5,569 bases of DNA from JBBSIG01 sp038232215 (GTDB lineage Bacteria > Actinomycetota > Thermoleophilia > Gaiellales > Gaiellaceae), in assembly GCA_038232215.1 (NCBI GenBank), contig JBBSIG010000173.1:1-5569 (forward strand), given 5' to 3'. Below the pieces are notes generated by a model that was not told the origin of the DNA, did no database searches, and saw only the letters and a program-made list of their open reading frames with translations. The position numbers and the translations under genes were made by a program. The stretch's first letter is position 1. Every line of letters begins with the position of its first letter. Below are positions 1 to 4,925 of this stretch, in pieces.

Positions 1-669
1 CCGCTGTCCGGCCGTTGCCGCGTCGAGGCCGAGGGCGAGACCTGGGAGCTCGGCGGCCGCGCGCACGTCTTCGCCGGTCTGCCCTCGGCGCTGTACTTGC
101 CGCGCGATACCGCCTACCGCGTCGAGACCGAGGGCGAGGTCGCCGTCTGCGGCGCGCGCTGCGAGACGCGCCGCGAGCCCGTGCTCGTGCGACCGGAGGA
201 GGTCGAGGTGGAGGTACGCGGAGCGGGCAACGCGACCCGGCAGATCAACCACGTCGTGAAGCCGGAGTTCCCCGCCGAGCGGCTGCTCGTCGTGGAGGTG
301 CTCACACCGGCCGGAAACTGGTCGAGCTACCCCCCGCACAAGCACGACGAGGACCGCGCACCCGACGAGGTCGTGCTCGAGGAGACCTACTACTTCCGCA
401 CGCGCGCGCCGGAGGCGTTCGCGGTGCAACGGCTCTACAGCCCGCGCCACGGGCTCGACGTCACCGAGACCGTGCGCGACGGCGACCTGATGCTCGTTCC
501 CCACGGGTACCACACCACCGCGGCCGCGCACGGCTACGACCTCTACTACCTGAACGCGCTCGCGGGCGACACGCGCTCGATGGCCTCGGCCGACGATCCC
601 GCCCTGCACTGGATCCGCGACGCGTGGACACGCCTGGAGCCCGACCCGCGCGTGCCGCTCGTACGGTGA
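1..669 (+). CDS. iolB: 5-deoxy-glucuronate isomerase IolB (5' end missing)
   Basis: IolB converts 5-deoxy-D-glucuronate to 2-deoxy-5-keto-D-gluconate in cytoplasmic myo-inositol catabolism (EC 5.3.1.30). The frame is open from base 1 and ends at TGA 667-669, giving 222 visible residues; the family usually has about 270-300, so some 50-80 N-terminal residues lie outside the window. The first visible codons already read as IolB (PLSGRCRVEAEGE, then GGRAHVFAGLPSALYLP). The bicupin signature is clear: NWSSYPPHKHDE, with His codons at 337 and 343; LEETYYFR, with Glu codons at 379 and 382; and VPHGYHTT, with His codons at 502 and 511. By family knowledge these positions supply the metal-binding His/Glu set. 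A TTG at 97 is internal, not the start. The stop overlaps the iolE-like start, so the two are probably translationally coupled. Identification is firm. Confidence 0.95.
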   Translation, partial: PLSGRCRVEAEGETWELGGRAHVFAGLPSALYLPRDTAYRVETEGEVAVCGARCETRREPVLVRPEEVEVEVRGAGNATRQINHVVKPEFPAERLLVVEVLTPAGNWSSYPPHKHDEDRAPDEVVLEETYYFRTRAPEAFAVQRLYSPRHGLDVTETVRDGDLMLVPHGYHTTAAAHGYDLYYLNALAGDTRSMASADDPALHWIRDAWTRLEPDPRVPLVR

Positions 670-1466
670 CGTCGGTGGCCAACGCTCCGGTCAGCTACGG
701 CGCGTTCGAGCTGACAGAGGGTCTGCCGGGCGTGCCCGGGCCCGAGCGCGTCCTGGACGCGATCGCCGCCGCGGGGTACGAGGGCACCGAGCTCGGCCCG
801 CCCGGCTATCTCGGCGACCGGGAGACGTTGCGCGAGCGGCTCGGGCGCCGAGGGCTCCGGCTCGCCGGCGCCTTCGTCGAGCTCCGCTTCGGCGACGGAG
901 ACCTGGCGCCGCTCGAGAGCACGCTCGACCTGCTCAAGGGGCTCGAGGCGCAACCCATCCTCTGCGACCGGGGTCCGCGCGATGGGAAGGTCGACCTCGA
1001 GGGGGTCGTGCGGGCGGTGGAGCTCTCGCGCGCGCGCGGCTTCGAGCCGAGCTTCCACCATCACATGGGAACGCGCGTGCAGACGCCGGCGGAGATCGAG
1101 CGGCTGCTGGAGGGGACCGACGTCGCGCTTCTGCTCGACAGCGGCCACCTCACCGCCGCGGGCGGCGACGCCGTGCAGGCGGCGCGCGTCTGGCGCGAGC
1201 GCGTGGCTCATGTGCACGTGAAGGACGTCCGGCTCGACGCGCTCGCGGCGGCGCCGACGTGGGACGCCGCGTGGCGGTCGGGAGCGTTCTGCGAGCTCGG
1301 GGCGGGAGACGTCGACCTGGAGGGGTTCTTCGAGCAGCTCCGCGGCTACTCGGGCTGGATCGTGGTCGAGCAGGACTGGTTTCCCTCGCCGGACGACGGC
1401 CTGGAGGCGCAGATCGAGGCGCAGGCGCGGAACCGGCGCTGGCTGGCCGAGCACGCGGGCCTCTGA
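666..1466 (+). CDS. iolE: Inosose dehydratase-like TIM-barrel protein (IolE)
   Basis: Probable 2-keto-myo-inositol (inosose) dehydratase, EC 4.2.1.44, making 3D-trihydroxycyclohexane-1,2-dione in the inositol pathway. It belongs to the AP-endonuclease-2-like sugar isomerase TIM-barrel superfamily. Numbering from GTG 666 (266 residues), IolE-type motifs are GYEGTELGPPGYLG (37-50), HHHMGTRVQTPAEI (131-144), LLLDSGHL (155-162), HVHVKDVR (182-189) and WIVVEQD (231-237). D158, H184 and E235 are likely metal ligands by analogy with IolE/IolI. The GTG start shares GTGA with the iolB stop. GTG 675 is an alternative, with a weak GGTGA five bases upstream, and would give 263 residues. The protein is somewhat shorter than typical IolE (about 300). 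The frame stays open upstream to about base 15, but that stretch overlaps iolB and reads as Arg-rich nonsense. IolI/IolH-type isomerases are the main alternative; the GTELGP and HHHMGT motifs and the iolB neighbour favour IolE. Confidence 0.87.
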   Translation: MTSVANAPVSYGAFELTEGLPGVPGPERVLDAIAAAGYEGTELGPPGYLGDRETLRERLGRRGLRLAGAFVELRFGDGDLAPLESTLDLLKGLEAQPILCDRGPRDGKVDLEGVVRAVELSRARGFEPSFHHHMGTRVQTPAEIERLLEGTDVALLLDSGHLTAAGGDAVQAARVWRERVAHVHVKDVRLDALAAAPTWDAAWRSGAFCELGAGDVDLEGFFEQLRGYSGWIVVEQDWFPSPDDGLEAQIEAQARNRRWLAEHAGL

Positions 1467-1478
1467 GGCGCCTTCGCG

Positions 1479-1513
1479 GGGGCCCCAGCCGCCGGAACGG
1501 CGCGCGGTGCCCC
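1479..1513 (+). terminator. Composite GC-rich hairpin after the iol genes
   Basis: An outer stem pairs GGGGCCCC (1479-1486) with GGTGCCCC (1506-1513), 7 of 8 positions. The enclosed segment can form an inner stem GCCG (1488-1491) with CGGC (1498-1501) around a six-base loop. It begins 12 bases after the iolE stop and ends 26 bases before the MFS start. There is no T-tract, so it is not a classical intrinsic terminator, though U-less hairpins are proposed to serve this role in high-GC actinobacteria. A competing stem, GCGCC (1468-1472) with GGCGC (1499-1503), is possible. Hairpins arise often by chance at this G+C content, so confidence is low. Confidence 0.35.
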
Positions 1514-1524
1514 GACGACGCCCC

Positions 1525-1530
1525 TAAGCT
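1525..1530 (+). promoter_or_regulatory. Putative -10 box (TAAGCT) of the MFS gene
   Basis: TAAGCT fits the TANNNT actinobacterial -10 consensus and lies nine bases before ATG 1540, which would place the transcript start at or next to the start codon. No Shine-Dalgarno sequence precedes the ATG, which agrees with a leaderless mRNA. No recognisable TTGACA-like -35 is seen at 16-18 bases upstream, where the sequence is GC-only. Confidence 0.42.
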
Positions 1531-1539
1531 CGTACGAGC
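1528..1539. promoter_or_regulatory. 12-bp perfect palindrome abutting the MFS start (possible operator)
   Basis: GCTCGTACGAGC is its own reverse complement. It overlaps the last three bases of the putative -10 box and ends on the base before ATG 1540, so a protein bound here would cover the presumed transcription start. That position is typical of a repressor operator for a drug-efflux gene, but no regulator gene is visible in the window. One or more 12-bp palindromes are expected by chance in a window of this size and composition; only the position is suggestive. Confidence 0.3.
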
Positions 1540-2787
1540 ATGGTTCCGCTACGCCGGAATCGCGATTTCGTGCTGCTCGAGCTCGGGCGGCTGCTCTCGA
1601 CCGCCGGCACGCAGTCGACGGCGATCGCGTATCCGCTGCTGGTGCTGGCGGCCACGCACTCGCCCGCGAAAGCCGGCCTCGTGGGGTTCGCGCGGCTCGT
1701 CCCCTACGCGCTCTTCGGCCTGCTCGCCGGGGTCGCGGCCGACCGCTGGGATCGCAGGCGCCTGCTGATCGCGGCCGACGGCGTTCGGGCGCTCGCGGTG
1801 GGCGCCCTGGTCGCGGCGATCCTGCTCGACCGGCTCGCCTACTGGCAGGTCCCGCTCGTCGCGCTCGTGGAAGGGACGGGAGCGACCTTCTTCGGCGCCG
1901 CCCAGGCAGGCGCGCTGCGCGCTGTGGTCCCTCTGACCCAGCTGCCCGCAGCCGTTGGCGCCCAGGAGGCTCGGGCGGCGACGGTGAGGCTCGCGGGCCC
2001 ACCCCTCGGCGGCGTGCTGTTCGGGCTCGGCCGGGCCGTACCGTTCCTCGTGGACGCGATCTCCTACGCCTTCTCGATCCTCTCGCTCGTCGCGATGCGA
2101 ACGCCGTTCCAGGAGCAGCGAGAGATCGATACGTCGCGCGTTCGCTCGCGAATCGCCGAAGGCTTCCGCTTCCTGTGGCGCAGGCCCTTCCTGCGCACCT
2201 GCGCGTTCCTGTACGGGCTCGGCAACTTCGCGCTCCCGGGCGTCCTCTTCGTGATCGTCGTCGCCGGGCGACGTCAGGGTCTGTCGAGCACGCAGATCGG
2301 GCTGCTGCTCGCTGCGTTCGGCGCTTCCACCCTGGTCGGCTCCCTGGTCTCGCCGCTCTTCCGCAGGGCGTTCTCGATGCGCACGATCATCCTCCTCGAG
2401 CTCTGGACCGGGCTCGGAACCGCCGTCTTCCTCGTCTGGCCGAACGTCTACGTCCTGACCGCGGCGATCTTGCCGCAGGCGCTCACGCTGCCGGTCACGG
2501 ACTCCGTCGTGGTCGGCTACCGCGTCGCCGTGACCCCAGACGAGCTGCTCGGGCGCGTCGAGAGCGTCAGGAGCACCATCTCGCTCCTCGTCGCCCCCCT
2601 CGGCCCGCTCGTGGCCGGGCTGCTCCTGAGCTGGGTGTCGGTGCGCTCGACGATCGCCTTCTTCACCGCGTGCGGCGTTGCGCTGGCGCTGTGGGGGACG
2701 CTCAGCCCGTCCATCCGGAACGCTCCGAGCATCGACGAACTCGACGAGCTCCCTCCGCGCGGAGCTTCGCCGGCGCCCGTCCGCTGA
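1540..2787 (+). CDS. MFS transporter, drug/metabolite exporter type (EntS-like, MFS_3)
   Basis: A 415-residue inner-membrane proton-coupled transporter of the major facilitator superfamily, length normal for a 12-helix member. The N-terminus RRNRDFVLLELGRLLSTAG leads into TM1. Motif A is GVAADRWDRRR (64-74) between TM2 and TM3. RLAGPPLGGVLFG (150-162) and VDAISYAFSILSLV (171-184) are typical of the TM5-TM6 region of the EntS/macrolide-efflux branch. A cytoplasmic loop (about 186-215) joins the halves, and TPDELLGRVESVRS (332-345) matches the conserved late-loop motif of this branch. The tail from about 391 is hydrophilic and probably cytoplasmic. ATG 1540 is the first start after an upstream stop-containing stretch and lacks a ribosome site; a TAAGCT box nine bases upstream suggests leaderless expression. 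The substrate cannot be read from sequence. Uptake of inositol is possible because iol genes lie upstream, but the family resemblance points to export and the 73-base gap with a hairpin suggests a separate unit. Confidence 0.9.
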   Translation: MVPLRRNRDFVLLELGRLLSTAGTQSTAIAYPLLVLAATHSPAKAGLVGFARLVPYALFGLLAGVAADRWDRRRLLIAADGVRALAVGALVAAILLDRLAYWQVPLVALVEGTGATFFGAAQAGALRAVVPLTQLPAAVGAQEARAATVRLAGPPLGGVLFGLGRAVPFLVDAISYAFSILSLVAMRTPFQEQREIDTSRVRSRIAEGFRFLWRRPFLRTCAFLYGLGNFALPGVLFVIVVAGRRQGLSSTQIGLLLAAFGASTLVGSLVSPLFRRAFSMRTIILLELWTGLGTAVFLVWPNVYVLTAAILPQALTLPVTDSVVVGYRVAVTPDELLGRVESVRSTISLLVAPLGPLVAGLLLSWVSVRSTIAFFTACGVALALWGTLSPSIRNAPSIDELDELPPRGASPAPVR

Positions 2788-2796
2788 CGGCGCCGG
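2770..2796 (+). terminator. Strong hairpin straddling the MFS stop codon
   Basis: CCGGCGCC (2770-2777) pairs perfectly with GGCGCCGG (2789-2796). After one bulged C at 2778, GTC (2779-2781) pairs with GAC (2786-2788), leaving a CGCT loop (2782-2785). The result is 11 base pairs with one bulge, the best hairpin I found in the window, and the TGA stop (2785-2787) sits in the loop and inner stem. No T-tract follows, so if it terminates transcription it does so in the U-less style proposed for high-GC actinobacteria. It could instead protect the 3' end of the mRNA. Confidence 0.42.
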
Positions 2797-2829
2797 GCCG
2801 GGCACCGCTCGACGTGCGAGCATGCACGG

Positions 2830-3246
2830 GTGGTCGGGCCCTCGCAGATTGAGCAGGCGTTTGCCCGCGTTCGCGAGCTCTGCCTCGCGTTGCCCGAGAC
2901 GAGCGAGCGCCAGAGCCACGGCGCGCCGACCTTCTTCGTCCGCGGCAAGCGCGCGTTCCTGATGGTGCTGACGAACCACCACGGCGACGGTCGCTTCGCC
3001 GTCTGGTGCGCCGCCGCCGAGGGCATGCAGGGCGTGCTCGTGCGGGCGGACCCCGAGCGCTTCTTCGTGCCGCCCTACGTCGGGCACCGTGGTTGGCTCG
3101 GCGTCCGGCTCGACCGCGGGCTCGACTGGGACGAGCTCGCCGGGATCGCCGAGGACGCGTATGCAGAGGTGGCGCCGGCCCGGCTGGTCGAGGCGGCGCG
3201 CCTCGCCGGCGGCGCGCCGCTGGCTTCTGAGCCTCCTGTGCGATAG
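2830..3246 (+). CDS. MmcQ/YjbR-like (DUF419) protein
   Basis: A 138-residue cytoplasmic protein of the MmcQ/YjbR family, a small alpha/beta fold related in shape to CyaY/frataxin; some members are described as DNA-binding, but the biochemical role is not established. Family features are the opening helix ending in CLALPETSERQSHGAPTFFV (18-37), a strand with RGKRAFLMV (38-46), RFAVWCAA (55-62), the proline/aromatic turn FFVPPYVGHRGWLGVRLD (78-95) and the C-terminal helix WDELAGIAEDAYAEVAP (100-116). Length is normal for the family. GTG 2830 is the only start codon in this frame after the MFS stop and lies 42 bases downstream of it. There is no clear ribosome site or TANNNT box; a short inverted repeat CGTGC-N6-GCACG (2813-2828) sits just before the start. 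It may be read through from the MFS gene or have an unrecognised promoter. Confidence 0.87.
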   Translation: MVGPSQIEQAFARVRELCLALPETSERQSHGAPTFFVRGKRAFLMVLTNHHGDGRFAVWCAAAEGMQGVLVRADPERFFVPPYVGHRGWLGVRLDRGLDWDELAGIAEDAYAEVAPARLVEAARLAGGAPLASEPPVR

Positions 3247-3249
3247 CGT
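3244..3249 (+). promoter_or_regulatory. Putative -10 box (TAGCGT) of the small acidic protein gene
   Basis: TAGCGT matches TANNNT and lies seven bases before GTG 3257, the spacing expected for a leaderless transcript starting at the GTG. Its first three bases are the TAG stop of the YjbR-like gene. No -35 element is clear. The short distance and absence of a Shine-Dalgarno sequence support the call, but TAG followed by NNT is not rare. Confidence 0.35.
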
Positions 3250-3256
3250 TCGCGCC

Positions 3257-3448
3257 GTGAGCTGGCTCGACGACCTGAAGGCGCGCTGGCTGTCGGGTAG
3301 GAACCGCACCCCGGCTGCGACCCCGGACGACGAGCGCGAGGACCGGGGCCTCTCCTCGCCCGACGAGGAGGCTCAGTTCTCCACGCTCACCGAGAGCGAG
3401 CGCGAGGACGTGCTCGACCGCACCGAGCCGCCGCCGCCGGCGGTCTGA
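3257..3448 (+). CDS. Small acidic protein of unknown function (63 aa)
   Basis: I do not recognise this protein. GTG 3257 opens a 63-residue frame ending at TGA 3446-3448. It starts MSWLDDLKARWLSG, which can form a short amphipathic helix with two Trp, and continues as a polar, probably disordered chain. It carries 16 Asp/Glu against 8 Lys/Arg, with acidic patches PDDERED (23-29), PDEE (35-38) and ESERED (46-51), and ends EPPPPAV. There is no signal peptide, TM segment or cysteine. The frame stays open upstream to about 3089, but that part overlaps the YjbR-like gene and is Arg/Ser-rich shadow sequence. Support for reality is the exact fit between flanking genes, third-position G/C bias, and a TAGCGT box seven bases upstream. 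It lies 10 bases after the YjbR-like gene and 34 before the HD-GYP gene. A role as a small adaptor or regulator is possible but unsupported. Confidence 0.62.
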   Translation: MSWLDDLKARWLSGRNRTPAATPDDEREDRGLSSPDEEAQFSTLTESEREDVLDRTEPPPPAV

Positions 3449-3482
3449 TCTCGCCCGACTGAGTTTCACTCGACCGGCGCTC

Positions 3483-4913
3483 ATGCCGGAGGGTGTCCGT
3501 GCCGATCGATCGGCCATGATCCGCGACCGGCCGCTGCCGATCCTCGCCGTGCTCGCCGTGGCGGCCGCCGTTCCGGCGGCGGCTCTCGCCGCCGTCGACG
3601 GTGTGATGGTGATGTTTCCTCCGAGCGTGCACTTCGTCGGCGTTGGAGTGAGCGCGCTCGCGGCGACGATCGCGGCGCTCGCGCTCACGCTGGTGGGCGC
3701 ACGTCGCGACGACACGCGGACGGTGCTCGTCGGCACGGCCTTCTCGTCCATGGCCGCACTCCTCGCGGTCCACGGATTCGCCACGCCGGGCATCCTCGTC
3801 GGCCAGAACGGCCTCGTCGCCTTCACGGGCGGGGCGACGGTCCCGGTCGGCGGAGCGGTGCTGATGCTCTCGACGCTTCCCGCCCTGCGCAGACGCTCGA
3901 GTGTTCGCGGGCTGCTCGTTCTGCAGGTTCTCCTCCTGACTGTGATCGCCGCGACGAGCGCCGCCGGAATGCTCTTTCCCGGCCTCGTGCCGGCCGTTCC
4001 CGCGCCGAACGGCCGCGCCGCTCTCACCCTGCTCGCGGCCGGCCTGGCGATGTTCGGACTGCTCGCGGTTCGCGCGACGAAGACCTTCGCGCTCACCCGG
4101 AGGCTCGGCGACCTCGCGGTCGTCGTCGGGATCGTGTGGCTGGCTGCGTCGCTGGCCGCCGAGCTGACGCTCAGCTTCTGGGATCTCGGCTGGTGGCTCG
4201 GGCACGGGCTCGAGCTGCTCGGACTCGGGCTCGTCGGCGGCTCAGTCGCCCTCGATCTGCACCGGGGAGCGCAGTCCCGTCCGCTCGCGGGTGACTTCGC
4301 GGCCGTCGAGCTCGTGGCGGCCGAGCACGCGTTTCTCGGCTCGCACGTGCGAGCGCTCACGGTTCGCCTGGCGGAGAAGGACGAGTACACGGAGGGGCAC
4401 ACCCGGCGTGTCGCCCTGCGCGCGGTTCAGGTGGGCGAGAGACTCGGTCTCCCGCCGCACCGGCTGCGCGAGCTCGCGATCGGGGGTCTCGTCCACGACA
4501 TCGGCAAGCTCTCCGTCCCCGACGAGATCCTGAAGAAGCCCGCGTCGCTCTCCGACGAGGAGTACGAGGTCGTGCGCCGACACCCCGAGTGGGGGAACGC
4601 GCTGCTCGGCGAGCTCGGCGGGTTCTCGAGCATCGTGCAGGAGCTGGTCCTGCACCATCACGAGCGGCTTGACGGAACCGGGTATCCGCACGGCCTCACG
4701 GCCGCGGAGCTCGAGCTCGAGACGCGGATCCTGGCCGTTTGCGACGTCTACGACGCGCTCATCTCCGCGCGCGTCTACCGTGACGCCTGGTCGCAGGAGC
4801 GGGCGATGGCATTGCTGAGCGAGGAGTCGGACTCGTCGTTCGACGCTCGCTGGGTGGAGGCGCTCGAGTCCGTGCTCGCCGAAGAGCGCGAGCCGCTCGC
4901 GGTCGCCGTCTAG
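3483..4913 (+). CDS. Membrane-anchored HD-GYP domain protein, probable c-di-GMP phosphodiesterase
   Basis: A 476-residue two-part protein. Residues about 18-258 hold roughly eight hydrophobic segments (near 18-38, 50-72, 80-98, 112-132, 143-162, 178-196, 211-229, 237-258); I recognise no named sensor family there. A helical linker (about 271-300) leads into a C-terminal HD-GYP domain: EGHTRRVA (304-311), the HD motif HDIGKLSVPDEILKKP (338-353), RRHPEWG (365-371), HHHERLDGTGYPHGL (391-405) and ILAVCDVYDAL (416-426). All signature residues are present, so by family knowledge it should hydrolyse cyclic di-GMP at a dinuclear or trinuclear metal site in the cytoplasm, under control of the membrane part. 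There is no GGDEF or EAL domain. ATG 3483 gives the longest form; ATG 3516, which begins MIRDRPLPILAVL just before TM1, is an equally good start. Neither has a convincing ribosome site. The stop TAG (4911-4913) also begins the next gene's putative -10 box. Confidence 0.9.
   Translation: MPEGVRADRSAMIRDRPLPILAVLAVAAAVPAAALAAVDGVMVMFPPSVHFVGVGVSALAATIAALALTLVGARRDDTRTVLVGTAFSSMAALLAVHGFATPGILVGQNGLVAFTGGATVPVGGAVLMLSTLPALRRRSSVRGLLVLQVLLLTVIAATSAAGMLFPGLVPAVPAPNGRAALTLLAAGLAMFGLLAVRATKTFALTRRLGDLAVVVGIVWLAASLAAELTLSFWDLGWWLGHGLELLGLGLVGGSVALDLHRGAQSRPLAGDFAAVELVAAEHAFLGSHVRALTVRLAEKDEYTEGHTRRVALRAVQVGERLGLPPHRLRELAIGGLVHDIGKLSVPDEILKKPASLSDEEYEVVRRHPEWGNALLGELGGFSSIVQELVLHHHERLDGTGYPHGLTAAELELETRILAVCDVYDALISARVYRDAWSQERAMALLSEESDSSFDARWVEALESVLAEEREPLAVAV
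3501..3514. promoter_or_regulatory. 14-bp perfect palindrome before the second HD-GYP start codon
   Basis: GCCGATCGATCGGC is a perfect palindrome ending one base before ATG 3516. If translation begins at 3516 it would lie in the promoter/leader region and could be an operator; if it begins at 3483 it encodes residues 7-11 (ADRSA). About one such palindrome is expected by chance in a window of this composition, so the call depends on the position only. Confidence 0.22.
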
Positions 4914-4916
4914 AGT
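4911..4916 (+). promoter_or_regulatory. Putative -10 box (TAGAGT) of the UDPGP-family gene
   Basis: TAGAGT fits TANNNT and lies nine bases before ATG 4926, the same spacing as the TAAGCT box of the MFS gene. Its first three bases are the TAG stop codon of the HD-GYP gene. No Shine-Dalgarno sequence is present between it and the ATG, consistent with a leaderless message. No -35 element is evident. Confidence 0.42.
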
Positions 4917-4925
4917 CAAGGCCGC

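Noticed and set aside
15..665. In-frame upstream extension of the iolE-like gene
   Set aside because: It overlaps the real iolB frame and translates to Arg-rich low-complexity sequence; the protein-like sequence begins at about base 666-675.
546..1454. 302-codon open frame on the minus strand opposite iolB and iolE
   Set aside because: Shadow of iolE; composition is Arg/Glu/Pro-biased and it has no domain.
2175..2852. 225-codon + strand frame inside the MFS gene
   Set aside because: It overlaps the conserved second half of the MFS transporter in another frame, with Arg/Ala-rich composition and no motif.
1549..3309. 586-codon open frame on the minus strand across the MFS and YjbR-like genes
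   Set aside because: It is antisense to two firmly identified genes, and its translation is an Arg/Glu/Asp/Gly-rich composition typical of the complementary frame of G+C-rich coding DNA; no domain is recognisable.
3427..3443. CCG repeat with adjoining CCGCCGGCGG dyad at the end of the small protein gene, as a terminator
   Set aside because: The dyad has no loop room and is explained by the Pro-Pro-Pro-Pro-Ala codons; no T-tract follows.
3461..3471. GAGT-TTC-ACTC mini-hairpin between the small protein gene and the HD-GYP gene
   Set aside because: It has a four-base stem with a three-base loop, too weak to support a functional call.
3488..3493. GGAGGG as a Shine-Dalgarno site for the HD-GYP gene
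   Set aside because: It lies after ATG 3483 and 22 bases before ATG 3516; the start codons at a suitable distance (such as GTG 3499) are out of frame.
2702..4402. 566-codon open frame on the minus strand across the YjbR-like, small protein and HD-GYP genes
   Set aside because: It spans several gene boundaries, is Ser/Arg/Ala low complexity, and opposes recognised protein families on the + strand.
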